A stretch of 30,850 nt of DNA, from positions 1 to 30,850 of the forward strand of contig CATXTO010000022.1 of assembly GCA_958402445.1 (NCBI GenBank). Direction: 5' to 3'. A program made the position numbers and the translations under genes. Shown here piece after piece: positions 1-7,417 of the stretch; position 1 is the stretch's first letter; every line of letters starts with the position of its first letter. The notes beneath the pieces are model-generated. The model was not told where the DNA came from. It worked only from the letters and a program-made list of their open reading frames with translations, and did no database searches. This stretch comes from an uncultured Eubacteriales bacterium (GTDB lineage Bacteria; Bacillota; Clostridia; Oscillospirales; Oscillospiraceae).

Positions 1-306
1 CTACAGCGCAGGATCGACAGAGGTCTTGTAGGGGCGAGCTTTGCTCGCCCGAAAACCCAGCGATGCAGAGAGCATGCTCGTGCGGGTGAACGCAGGTCGC
101 CCCTACAGCGCAGGATCGACAGAGGTCTTGTAGGGGCGAGCTTTGCTCGCCCGAAAATCCAGCGATGCAGAGAGCACGCTCGTGCGGGTGACCGCAGGTC
201 GCCCCTACAGCGTACCATCGATAGAGCTCCTGTAGGGGCGAGCTTTGCTCGCCCGAAAATCCAGTGATGCGGAGAGCATGCTCGTGCGGGTGACCGCAGG
301 TCGCCC
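1..306. repeat. Three tandem 102-bp repeat units with internal palindromes
   Basis: The segment ctacagcgcaggatcgac recurs, with small changes, at 1, 103 and 205, and a fourth truncated start (ctacag) is at 307, giving a 102-bp period. Each unit holds two palindromes: GGGCGAGC-ttt-GCTCGCCC and a second one around GGTGACC-gca-GGTCGCCC. The third unit differs most (cgtaccatcgatagagct at its start). The array runs to the window edge, so its true length is unknown. It is non-coding and resembles the dispersed REP/BOX-like palindromes of Oscillospiraceae genomes; that resemblance is from memory, the periodicity is seen directly. It is not a CRISPR array, since there are no unique spacers. Confidence 0.9.
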
Positions 307-424
307 CTACAGTGGCGCCCCAGAGAATAGCGGCAGACCGCCCCTGTATTTTGCCGCCGCGCCTACCCGGGCGGTTCCTCCACCAAAACCCCATGGAAAA
401 TCGGGAAAATTGTGAAAATTCTCC

Positions 425-453
425 TTGACACCCGGTATTTTCAATGATAAAAT
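425..453 (+). promoter_or_regulatory. Sigma-A promoter of the rplU-prp-rpmA operon
   Basis: A perfect -35 TTGACA (425-430) is separated by 17 bp from a -10 TAAAAT (448-453). It lies about 85 bases upstream of the rplU start, leaving a GC-rich leader. Confidence 0.8.
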
Positions 454-461
454 GGACGGGC

Positions 462-538
462 CGCATTAAAGGGGCCATAAGCCGGCGCAGGCGCGCCGCG
501 CCCTCAGAGCGAGACTACAAGGAAAGTAGGTGCAAAGT
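462..538 (+). promoter_or_regulatory. Possible L21 leader (5' UTR of rplU)
   Basis: The transcript leader contains GC-rich inverted segments (around 484-502) and a small hairpin CTAC (515-518)/GTAG (526-529) whose loop AAGGAAA is Shine-Dalgarno-like. A structured L21 autoregulatory leader is known upstream of rplU in Firmicutes (Rfam L21_leader); assignment here rests on position and the small hairpin only. A covariance-model search would decide. Confidence 0.4.
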
Positions 539-850
539 GTGAAAGCAGTGATTGTAACCGGCGGCAAGCAGTACACCGTGGCCCAGGGCGACGTGATTTA
601 CGTGGAAAAGCTGGGCGTAGAGGCGGAGGAGACTGTGAAATTCGATCAGGTCCTGGCCGTCCTGGACGGGGAGAATACCCAGTTCGGAACGCCTGTGGTG
701 GCCGGCGCCGCCGTAGAAGGCAAGGTCGTGAAGAACGGCAAGAGCAGGAAGATTACCGTGCTCAAGTACCGGCCCAAGAAGGACTCCAAGTCCGTCCGCG
801 GCCACAGACAGCCTTATACCAAGGTCGAGATTACCAAGGTCGGCCTGTAA
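539..850 (+). CDS. rplU: 50S ribosomal protein L21
   Basis: Structural protein of the large ribosomal subunit that binds 23S rRNA. The N-terminus KAVIVTGGKQYTV and the C-terminal RRGHRQPYT-like segment (VRGHRQPYTKVEITKVG) are diagnostic for L21. I choose GTG 539 because AGGTG (528-532) is a good Shine-Dalgarno six bases upstream and it gives 103 residues, the usual family size; an in-frame GTG at 530 would add three residues. It is the first gene of a three-gene operon, with prp beginning four bases after its stop, an order conserved across Firmicutes. Confidence 0.95.
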   Translation: MKAVIVTGGKQYTVAQGDVIYVEKLGVEAEETVKFDQVLAVLDGENTQFGTPVVAGAAVEGKVVKNGKSRKITVLKYRPKKDSKSVRGHRQPYTKVEITKVGL

Positions 851-853
851 ACC

Positions 854-1177
854 ATGACAAAAGTGGAATTTTATACCCAGGGCGACAGAATCACTGGATT
901 CTGCTGCTCCGGGCACAGCGGCCTTGCGCCGGCGGGGGAGGATATCCTCTGCGCCGCCGTCTCCGCCGCAGTCAGCCTGACCGAGTGCATCATCAACGAC
1001 GTGTGCGGCACCCGGGCCAGGGTCAGAGTCCACGAGGCGGACGCCGCCGTGGCTCTGCAGCTTCCCGCAGCCTGCGACGAGGAGGACGCCATCCAGGCGG
1101 CCTTGTCCGGTCTGCTGGTCTATTTGGCCGACCTGCGGGATCAGTATCCTGATTATCTCGATGTTTTGGAGGTGTAA
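854..1177 (+). CDS. prp: Ribosomal-processing cysteine protease Prp
   Basis: Cytosolic cysteine protease (YsxB/DUF464 family) that removes the N-terminal extension of ribosomal protein L27 in Firmicutes. The catalytic pair is visible: His21 in GHSG and Cys33 in DILCAAVSA. Length 107 residues is normal. It sits between rplU and rpmA, ending two bases before rpmA, and its predicted substrate extension is present in the neighbouring L27, so enzyme and substrate are co-encoded. Confidence 0.93.
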   Translation: MTKVEFYTQGDRITGFCCSGHSGLAPAGEDILCAAVSAAVSLTECIINDVCGTRARVRVHEADAAVALQLPAACDEEDAIQAALSGLLVYLADLRDQYPDYLDVLEV

Positions 1178-1179
1178 TT

Positions 1180-1461
1180 ATGCTGAAAATCGGCATTCAG
1201 TTCTTCGCCCATAAAAAAGGCGGCGGTTCCACCAAGAACGGCCGTGATTCCGAGTCCAAGCGGCTGGGTGTGAAACGGGCAGATGGGCAGTTCGTCCTGG
1301 CCGGCAACATTCTGGTCCGGCAGCGGGGCACGCACATCCATCCCGGCAACAACGTGGGCATCGGCAGCGACGATACGCTGTTCGCCCTGTTGGACGGCAC
1401 CGTCCGTTTTGAGCGCAAGGGGAAGGATCGGAAGCAGTGCTCCGTGTACGCGGAACAGTAA
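1180..1461 (+). CDS. rpmA: 50S ribosomal protein L27 with cleavable N-terminus
   Basis: Large-subunit protein whose N-terminus reaches the peptidyl transferase centre. The sequence opens MLKIGIQFF|AHKKGGG: nine residues ending in FF precede the conserved AHKKG, the Prp cleavage site typical of Firmicutes. The GTHIHPGNNVGIG core is conserved. A good ribosome site (GGAGG, about 1170-1174) lies within the end of prp. Last gene of the operon, followed by a perfect hairpin terminator. Confidence 0.96.
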   Translation: MLKIGIQFFAHKKGGGSTKNGRDSESKRLGVKRADGQFVLAGNILVRQRGTHIHPGNNVGIGSDDTLFALLDGTVRFERKGKDRKQCSVYAEQ

Positions 1462-1473
1462 TAAGGGACTAGG

Positions 1474-1506
1474 GGCTGTTGCATACTATCTGCAACAGCC
1501 TTTTTC
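1474..1506 (+). terminator. Rho-independent terminator after rpmA
   Basis: Perfect 10-bp stem GGCTGTTGCA (1474-1483)/TGCAACAGCC (1491-1500) with a 7-base loop, followed by TTTTT. It ends the rplU operon and separates it from obgE. Confidence 0.92.
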
Positions 1507-1565
1507 TCCGCCCGGCCGGGTCTTCGCGGCGCAGCGGCAATTTTGGCCAGAGGAGGCCCTACGAT

Positions 1566-2840
1566 ATGTTTGTAGATAAAGTAAAAATTTCCGTTGCCGC
1601 CGGAGGCGGCGGCAACGGCGCGGTTGCCTTTCACCGGGAGAAATATGTGCCGGCCGGCGGACCGGACGGCGGAGACGGCGGAGACGGCGGCAGCGTCATC
1701 CTGCGCATCAACGACCACATGACCACCCTCATGGACTTCCGGTACAAGCGGAGCTATACCGCGACGTCCGGAGGAGACGGCCAGGGAGGCCGCCGCTCCG
1801 GCAAGCGGGGGCAGGACCTGGTCATCCAGGTGCCCCGGGGCACCGTGGTCCGGGACGCGGCGAGCGGGCAGATTATTGTAGATATGTCCCGGGACCAGGA
1901 GTTTCTCCTGGCCCGGGGTGGCCGGGGTGGCTGGGGGAATCAGCATTTTGCCACCGCCACCCGGCAGCTGCCCCGGTTTGCAAAGGCGGGCCTGGCCGGG
2001 GAGAGCCGGGAGGTGATTTTGGAGCTGAAGCTCCTGGCGGATGTGGGTCTGGTCGGCTTCCCCAATGTGGGGAAATCCACCCTGCTGTCCGTCACCTCCA
2101 AGGCCCGGCCTAAAATCGCCAACTATCACTTCACCACCCTGCATCCCAACCTGGGGGTGATTTATGTGGACGAGGGCGTTTCCTTCGTCATGGCGGACAT
2201 CCCCGGCATCATTGAGGGGGCCGCGGAGGGCGCGGGTTTGGGGCACGATTTTCTGCGGCATGTGGACCGGTGCCGCCTGCTGGTTCATGTGGTGGACGTC
2301 TCCGGCAGCGAGGGGCGGGACCCGGTGGAGGACTTCGACCGGATCTGCCGGGAGATGAAGGCGTACTCCGTGGACCTTTCGGACCGGCCCATGCTGGTGG
2401 CTGCCAACAAGTGCGACCTGCTGGATCCGGATTCGGACAACCTGCAGCGGCTCCGCCGGCATGTGGAGGCCCGGGGCTGCCCTTTGTATGAGATTTCCGC
2501 TGCGACCACCGCCGGCGTCCGTCCGCTGATGCAGGCGGTGGCGGAGCGGCTGCAGCATCTGCCGCCCATTGCCGTGTATGAGCCGGAATATGTCAAGCCT
2601 CTGATCCAGGCGGGCAGCCCCCAGGAGCTGGATATACAGCAGTACGGCAGCACCTGGGTCATCTCCGGCCCGTGGATGGAGCGGCTGCTGGGGGATATCA
2701 ACTTCGATGATTTCGAGTCCCGGAATTACTTTGACCGGCAGCTGCGCAAATGCGGCCTGTTTGACCGGCTGGAGGAGTTGGGCATTCGGGACGGTGACAC
2801 CGTGAGCATCTATAACTGGGAATTCACCTACGAGCGGTGA
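1566..2840 (+). CDS. obgE: GTPase Obg (CgtA)
   Basis: Essential ribosome-associated GTPase active in 50S maturation, stringent response and cell-cycle control. The glycine-rich Obg fold fills residues 1-157 (AAGGGGNGAVAF, GGPDGGDGGDGG). The G domain has G1 GFPNVGKS (164-171), G3 DIPG (211-214) and G4 NKCD (281-284), and there is a C-terminal OCT domain. ATG 1566 is chosen because AGGAGG (1551-1556) lies nine bases upstream and MFVDKVKISV is the canonical Obg start; 424 residues is normal for the family. Confidence 0.97.
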   Translation: MFVDKVKISVAAGGGGNGAVAFHREKYVPAGGPDGGDGGDGGSVILRINDHMTTLMDFRYKRSYTATSGGDGQGGRRSGKRGQDLVIQVPRGTVVRDAASGQIIVDMSRDQEFLLARGGRGGWGNQHFATATRQLPRFAKAGLAGESREVILELKLLADVGLVGFPNVGKSTLLSVTSKARPKIANYHFTTLHPNLGVIYVDEGVSFVMADIPGIIEGAAEGAGLGHDFLRHVDRCRLLVHVVDVSGSEGRDPVEDFDRICREMKAYSVDLSDRPMLVAANKCDLLDPDSDNLQRLRRHVEARGCPLYEISAATTAGVRPLMQAVAERLQHLPPIAVYEPEYVKPLIQAGSPQELDIQQYGSTWVISGPWMERLLGDINFDDFESRNYFDRQLRKCGLFDRLEELGIRDGDTVSIYNWEFTYER

Positions 2841-2882
2841 GACCCGCCAGCCGGGTTGGCCGTCGCCGAAAGGAGCTGCGCC

Positions 2883-4049
2883 GTGGTAAAGAATCTCAAT
2901 GCCCTATCCTTTGCGCCCTATGGGAGGATTTTGGCGGAGCATCCCGCCAGTACCCGCTTGCCCCAGGGCGAGGACTGGGAGGAGGCGGTGCTGTCTCTGT
3001 CGGGCCCTGCGGAGCGGCTATACCGCGGGGAGAGTCCGGTCTATCTGGATTTTGAGTCCGGCATGACCATTTTGTCTGTGGCCCGGGATGCAGGGGCGTT
3101 TCAGCATTTTTATTTGGATAAACCCGTGTGCATCCGTCCGGAGGTCTCCTTTTTCGTCGCCCCCTACCAGGGCATAAGCACGGCGCGTATGGTGGCGGGC
3201 CGCGGGCTGTGGCCCGGGTCGACGCCCATGCAGGAGGCGCCGGAGGATCTGACCCTGTCCCGCCGGATACAGCCGGTGCGGGTGTATACCTTTTTCTACC
3301 ACGAGAAGGAGCGGGGCTTCTTCTTCCGGGGGGAGGCCCACCCCATGCTGGAGCTGACCTATGTGGATAAGGGCTGCATCCACAGCGTGGCCGGGGGCCA
3401 GGACCTGCTGCTGGAGCAGGGCGATATGGCCATTTACGGGCCGGAGCAGTGGCATATGCAGTATGCGGAGCAGGACTGCGCCCCCAGCTATATTACCATC
3501 ACCTTTGATTTGGAGGGGGACAGCCTGCTCCGGCTCCTGGACCGGAAGTTTCGCACGCCCCAGAGAGCCGTGGCCATCCTGCAGCAGATGCTGCGGGAGC
3601 GGGATCGGGAGGACCCTTACGCCGGGGACATGCTCCTGTGCCTGCTGGGGCAGCTGCTGCTGACGGTTCTGCGGGAGGCCGACGGTGGGGAGCCCGCGCC
3701 CCTGCGCACAGCCAACGCCATCCGGAGCGAGAACGACATGGTGGGCAGGGCCCAGCGGTTTATCAGCGAACACGTGCGGGAGAAACTCAACGTGCCTATG
3801 GTTGCCAGGGAGGTGGGGGTGAGCCCCTCGTATTTGACGGCTCTGTTTCACAAAAACCTGCAAATTTCTCCCGGCGAGTATATCCGCCGGGCAAAGCTCC
3901 AGGAGAGCAAGCTGATGATTCGGGAGGGGCGGATGAACTTCACGGAGATCGCCCAGCTTTTGCAGTACTCCACCGTGCATCACTTTTCTAGGCAGTTTAA
4001 GGACAAGTTCGGCATCACGCCCACGGAATACGCCAAATCCATCCGCTGA
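2883..4049 (+). CDS. AraC-family transcriptional regulator with cupin sensor
   Basis: Cytosolic regulator of 388 residues from GTG 2883, preceded by AAAGGAG seven to eight bases upstream (a TTG at 2856 would lengthen it by nine). An N-terminal region of about 130 residues is not recognised. A cupin-like ligand domain follows (HPMLELTYVDKG, LLLEQGDMAIYGPEQWH), then a C-terminal pair of helix-turn-helix motifs of the AraC type (VPMVAREVGVSPSYLTALFH and the closing FSRQFKDKFGITPTEYAK). Family members usually control sugar or stress genes; the ligand and targets cannot be read from context because the gene stands alone between obgE and a terminator. Confidence 0.85.
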   Translation: MVKNLNALSFAPYGRILAEHPASTRLPQGEDWEEAVLSLSGPAERLYRGESPVYLDFESGMTILSVARDAGAFQHFYLDKPVCIRPEVSFFVAPYQGISTARMVAGRGLWPGSTPMQEAPEDLTLSRRIQPVRVYTFFYHEKERGFFFRGEAHPMLELTYVDKGCIHSVAGGQDLLLEQGDMAIYGPEQWHMQYAEQDCAPSYITITFDLEGDSLLRLLDRKFRTPQRAVAILQQMLRERDREDPYAGDMLLCLLGQLLLTVLREADGGEPAPLRTANAIRSENDMVGRAQRFISEHVREKLNVPMVAREVGVSPSYLTALFHKNLQISPGEYIRRAKLQESKLMIREGRMNFTEIAQLLQYSTVHHFSRQFKDKFGITPTEYAKSIR

Positions 4050-4118
4050 GCGCCCGGCGGTGGAAAAATGGTGCAAGGACCCCGTCTTGAATGACGTTTC
4101 CATCCGTTTGCAATGTAT

Positions 4119-4172
4119 TTAAAAGTCCCAGGCGCCTTGCAGGGTCTCCTGCAAGGCGCCTGGGACTTTTAA
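4119..4172. terminator. Strong bidirectional terminator hairpin
   Basis: A perfect 25-bp inverted repeat (4119-4143 with 4148-4172) around loop GTCT. Both arms end in A/T runs (AAAA/TTTT), so it can terminate from either side. It closes the AraC gene and insulates the MerR-ABC operon. Confidence 0.9.
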
Positions 4173-4251
4173 GGTCAATCTGATCCGAGAAGCCCGAGGC
4201 ATGGAGAGGGATACAAGCCATACCTTATGGGAAAACAATTGGAAAGTAGGC

Positions 4252-4282
4252 TTGCTTGTGACGTAGCGTCATGCATTATACT
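4252..4282 (+). promoter_or_regulatory. MerR-type promoter/operator of the regulator-ABC operon
   Basis: A -35-like TTGCTT (4252-4257) and -10 TATACT (4277-4282) are 19 bp apart, the stretched spacing typical of promoters that MerR proteins untwist. The dyad TGACG-tag-CGTCA (4259-4271) lies within the spacer. It sits just upstream of the MerR gene, so autoregulation is likely. Confidence 0.7.
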
Positions 4283-4303
4283 ATGGAACGAGGTGATTGG
4301 CGG

Positions 4304-5104
4304 ATGGGAAAATACAAAGCGATCCCCCAGGGTTATCTGACCGTGGGTGAAGTGGCGAAGAAAGTGGATATTACGGTTCGCACGCTGCAGTATTACGACA
4401 AAATAGGCTTGCTCTCGCCGTCGGCACAGAGCGAGGGTGGACGCAGGCTTTATACCGACAAGGATGTGATTCGGCTGCATCAAATTCTATCGTTGAAGCA
4501 TGTTGGGTTTTCCTTGGATGATATCAAAAACCGCCTGGTTTCTCTGGACACGCCCGCGGACGTAGCTGTGGCGCTCGCCGAACAGGCCGCTGCCTTACGG
4601 GAGAAGATAGACGCCCTTACGGAAACGTGGAATCAGATTGAGGCGCTGAAGGCGGAAGTGCTGCAAATGCAATCGGTGGATTTTAAGAAATACGCCGATA
4701 TTATCATGAACCTGCAAATGAAAAATGATTACTACTGGCTGATTAAGCACTTTGACGACCAGACCCTGGACCATATCCGCGGCCGTTTTGATAAAAAGAG
4801 CGGTTTGGCTTTTCTGCAAAAGTTTATGCGCCTGCAGGATCAGGCGATCCAGCTTCAAGAAGCCTGCGTACCGCCCGGAAGTGAAAAGGGGCAGATGTTT
4901 GCGCGAGAATACTGGGACATGATTCTGGAATTTACGGGCGGGGATCTGCGTATGCTCTCGAATCTGGTGAGACTTGGACGATTCGACGGCTTGAACTCGG
5001 AATGGAAAGAGAAACAGGCGGCCGCCAACGCCTATCTAGAGCCGGCCCTAGAGATCTATTTCACCGCCCTGGGAATCAACCCGATTCAGGAGGATACCAA
5101 ATGA
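4304..5104 (+). CDS. MerR-family regulator with TipAS-like effector domain
   Basis: Transcription activator/repressor of 266 residues. The N-terminus holds the MerR winged helix (YLTVGEVAKKVDITVRTLQY, then YDKIGLLSP and GGRRLYTDKDVIRL), followed by a coiled-coil segment (about 90-125) and a C-terminal region of about 130 residues that resembles TipAS drug-binding domains. ATG 4304 is chosen because GAGGTGA lies seven bases upstream; an ATG at 4271 falls within the promoter. Its stop overlaps the ATP-binding protein start by four bases (ATGA). The layout suggests that a ligand induces the adjacent exporter. Confidence 0.85.
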   Translation: MGKYKAIPQGYLTVGEVAKKVDITVRTLQYYDKIGLLSPSAQSEGGRRLYTDKDVIRLHQILSLKHVGFSLDDIKNRLVSLDTPADVAVALAEQAAALREKIDALTETWNQIEALKAEVLQMQSVDFKKYADIIMNLQMKNDYYWLIKHFDDQTLDHIRGRFDKKSGLAFLQKFMRLQDQAIQLQEACVPPGSEKGQMFAREYWDMILEFTGGDLRMLSNLVRLGRFDGLNSEWKEKQAAANAYLEPALEIYFTALGINPIQEDTK

Positions 5105-5916
5105 ATATGGCCATCCAGATCGACCACCTGCGGAAAAGCTATGGAGCCCACACCGTGCTGAAGGGCTTGAGCTTCCATGTGATAAAAGGTGAGATTTTTG
5201 CCCTGCTCGGCGTCAACGGAGCGGGAAAGACCACAGCCCTGGAATGCATCGAAGGGCTGCGGAAATACGACAGCGGCTCTATCGTGGTCCATGGAAGAAT
5301 CGGCATACAGCTGCAATCAGCCGGCCTTCCCGCGCATATCAAGCCCATGGAGGCTGTCCGGCTCGTCGCGAAATGGAACCGCGCAAACATAAATCTGGCG
5401 ATGCTGGAGGACCTTGGAATTCCAACGTTTGCGAAAAAGCAGTATACGGAGTTGTCGACCGGCCAAAAGCGGCGGCTGCATCTTGCCCTTGCTTTGATCG
5501 GCGACCCGGATCTCGTATTTCTGGACGAACCGACGGCCGGACTTGACGTGGAGGGTAGGATCTCCCTTCACGCCCAGATCCGCGGCATGAAAGAGCAAGG
5601 AAAAACCATCATATTGGCCAGTCACGACATGGCGGAAGTGGAGAGCCTGTGTGACCGCATTGCAATTTTAAATGACGGCGACATTGCCTTTCTGGGAACG
5701 GTTGCGGAACTAGCTGCCCAAATCGGCAGACGCTATACCATTTCCATCCAGACCGAAAGAGGGACGGAAACGTTTGAATCGGATCACGTGGCAGAGACCA
5801 TGCTGGCCTTGCTGGAGGATTTCAAGCAAAGAAACGAAACGATACTGGATCTCAAAATTGACCGGGGAACACTGGAACAGCAATTTATCAAAATCGCAAA
5901 GGGGGAGAAAACATGA
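5101..5916 (+). CDS. ABC transporter ATP-binding protein
   Basis: Cytosolic ATPase subunit of an ABC-2-type exporter, 271 residues from ATG 5101 (AGGAGG immediately upstream, 5090-5095). Walker A is LGVNGAGKTT, the signature is LSTGQKRRL (shortened variant of LSGGQ, with T for the first G), Walker B LVFLDEPTAGLD, and the H-loop is ILASHDMAE. The C-terminal 60 residues resemble the accessory domain of drug/bacteriocin exporters. Overlaps both neighbours by four bases, so it is translationally coupled to the regulator and permease. Substrate is unknown; drug or antimicrobial-peptide efflux is the usual role with TipA-type control. Confidence 0.92.
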   Translation: MNMAIQIDHLRKSYGAHTVLKGLSFHVIKGEIFALLGVNGAGKTTALECIEGLRKYDSGSIVVHGRIGIQLQSAGLPAHIKPMEAVRLVAKWNRANINLAMLEDLGIPTFAKKQYTELSTGQKRRLHLALALIGDPDLVFLDEPTAGLDVEGRISLHAQIRGMKEQGKTIILASHDMAEVESLCDRIAILNDGDIAFLGTVAELAAQIGRRYTISIQTERGTETFESDHVAETMLALLEDFKQRNETILDLKIDRGTLEQQFIKIAKGEKT

Positions 5917-6632
5917 GCGCGTTTCTATATGGCGTGGCGCTGCAATGGAAGCTGGACATCCGCAGCAAAACATTGCTCATCACCTGTTATATCGTACCCC
6001 TCCTGTTTTTTGCCGTCATGGGCGGAATTTTCACCGCCTTAATGCCGGAGGCCCGAGGTACGCTGATCCAATCGATGACCGTGATGGGCGTCTCCATGGG
6101 CGCGCTCATTGGCCTGCCTCCCTCCCTGGCTGAAACCTATGGGAGCGATATTAAAAAGGTTTATCAGGCCAACGGCGTACCGCTGTATCTGGGGCTGGTG
6201 TCCATGTACCTGTCGGCATTTGTCCACTTGATGCTCATGAGCATCCTCCTGTACCTTGTGGCGCCCATTGCTTTTCACGCGGCGATTCCGGCGAATCCGC
6301 TGGCCTATTTTGGTGCGCTTGCCGTTTTCATTGCCGTCTCGTTGAGCGTTGGATGCGTCCTGGGACTGGCGGTAAAAAGCCAGGCAAAGCTCACTATGAT
6401 TTCGCAGCTGTTTTTCCTGCCGTCCATTATGCTCTCGGGAATCATGTTTTCGATTGCTTTGCTGCCGAAGGCCTTTGAGCTGGTTGGGAAGTTCTTTCCC
6501 GCTTCCTGGGGATTTCGATTGATGGTGGAAGGCAGATTCCGGCTCGGTACGTTGTGGCCCTTGTTGGTCATCTTCCTCCTCGCGGCGGTTCTGTGCGGCA
6601 TTCTCCTGCAAAGGATGCAAGCAAAGCGATGA
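5913..6632 (+). CDS. ABC-2 type permease
   Basis: Membrane subunit partnering the upstream ATPase, 239 residues. About six hydrophobic segments are visible (for example LLITCYIVPLLFFAVMGGIF, MTVMGVSMGALIGL, LALAVFIAVSLSVGCVLGL-like stretch, FLPSIMLSGIMFSIALL and a C-terminal LLVIFLLAAVLCGILL). The FLPSIMLSGIMFS loop is the characteristic ABC-2 motif before the last helices. Start overlaps the ATPase stop by four bases. A hairpin terminator follows 40 bases after the stop. Confidence 0.9.
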   Translation: MSAFLYGVALQWKLDIRSKTLLITCYIVPLLFFAVMGGIFTALMPEARGTLIQSMTVMGVSMGALIGLPPSLAETYGSDIKKVYQANGVPLYLGLVSMYLSAFVHLMLMSILLYLVAPIAFHAAIPANPLAYFGALAVFIAVSLSVGCVLGLAVKSQAKLTMISQLFFLPSIMLSGIMFSIALLPKAFELVGKFFPASWGFRLMVEGRFRLGTLWPLLVIFLLAAVLCGILLQRMQAKR

Positions 6633-6671
6633 AACGAACGACCGCTCGCCGCACTGAATCCACATAACACG

Positions 6672-6702
6672 AAACGGCCCCGAATTGGGGCCGTTTTCTT
6701 TT
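6672..6702 (+). terminator. Terminator between the ABC operon and lexA
   Basis: Perfect stem AAACGGCCCC (6672-6681)/GGGGCCGTTT (6687-6696) with loop GAATT, followed by TCTTTT. It lies between convergent genes; the A-rich left flank means it may also serve lexA on the other strand. Confidence 0.85.
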
Positions 6703-6721
6703 CCATTGTGTCTTCCGGCGG

Positions 6722-7297
6722 TCAGTAAGACCGGAATACGGCCTTCACCAGCCCCAAAAGCTGGGCCTGAGAGCCATCGATGGGGTCGTAAGCTGGATTT
6801 TCCGGCTGGAGCCAGACTTCGCCCCGGCTTCTGTGCAGGCGCTTCACCGTAGCCTCCTCCCCCAAGAGCGCCACTACAATCTGCCCCTCCTCCGCCGTGG
6901 GCTGGGGCCGGACTACCACCAGGTCTCCGTCTAAAATGCCGGCTCCCAGCATGCTGTCGCCCCGCACCCGGAGAGCGAAGCAGCCCGGGTCTCCGTCCCA
7001 GGGAAGGGCTCCCTCCCGGTTCTCCACCGCTAAAATGGGCAAGCCCGCCGTCACCACGCCTAAAATAGGGATTTGACCTGAGCGGCCGGTCTGCGTGGTA
7101 ATGGCTCGTTTTTTTCCGGGCTCAAAGGAGAGAAGGCCCTTTTCCTGCAGCTGATTCAGGTGATAGCTCACCGAGGCCGTGGAGCGCAGCCCCACGGCGG
7201 CCCCGATCTCCCGCACGGAAGGGGCGTATCCATTCTCCGTCACAAATTGCTCAATATAGGCCTGAATTTCCTCCTGCTTGCTGCTGGTTCTGGGCAT
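6722..7297 (-). CDS. lexA: LexA repressor, SOS master regulator
   Basis: Autocleaving repressor of DNA-damage genes, 191 residues. N-terminal winged helix (residues 1-65, with PSVREIGAAVGLRSTASVSY as recognition region). The peptidase domain has the cleavage site Ala84-Gly85 (VVTAGLPI), catalytic Ser115 (RGDSML) and Lys152 (EEATVKRL). The start is ATG 7297: AGGAGGGA lies just upstream on this strand, whereas upstream in-frame codons have no ribosome site. A LexA-box-like site and promoter lie 60-100 bases upstream, consistent with autoregulation. A little shorter than the usual 200-205 residues. Confidence 0.95.
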   Translation of the reverse strand: MPRTSSKQEEIQAYIEQFVTENGYAPSVREIGAAVGLRSTASVSYHLNQLQEKGLLSFEPGKKRAITTQTGRSGQIPILGVVTAGLPILAVENREGALPWDGDPGCFALRVRGDSMLGAGILDGDLVVVRPQPTAEEGQIVVALLGEEATVKRLHRSRGEVWLQPENPAYDPIDGSQAQLLGLVKAVFRSY

Positions 7298-7354
7298 GGC
7301 GGTCCCTCCTGGTTTGCGGCCCGGCGGATGGGGACCCGCCGGGCCTTTTCTGGC

Positions 7355-7394
7355 ATTGTAACACAAAGGGAGGGAAAATGCAAACAAACGTTTT
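7355..7394 (-). promoter_or_regulatory. lexA promoter overlapped by a LexA-box-like site
   Basis: Read on the minus strand: -35 TTGCAT (7383-7378), 17-bp spacer, -10 TACAAT (7360-7355). The site at 7381-7394 (plus strand CAAACAAACGTTTT) matches 12 of 14 positions of the Firmicutes SOS box CGAACRNRYGTTYG and overlaps the -35, as expected for autorepression. Confidence 0.65.
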
Positions 7395-7417
7395 GGTGCC
7401 GCCACCCTTTGGAGACT

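Noticed and set aside
1..312. Possible CRISPR array
   Set aside because: The 102-bp units are nearly identical throughout, with no unique spacers between short repeats.
854..1177. Cysteine protease between two ribosomal protein genes as a novelty
   Set aside because: This is the well-known Prp protease of Firmicutes in its usual place.
1197..2558. Long minus-strand open frame (453 codons) opposite rpmA/obgE
   Set aside because: Shadow of the obgE coding frame in GC-rich DNA; its translation is low-complexity Gly/Ala/Pro/His with no family features and no ribosome site.
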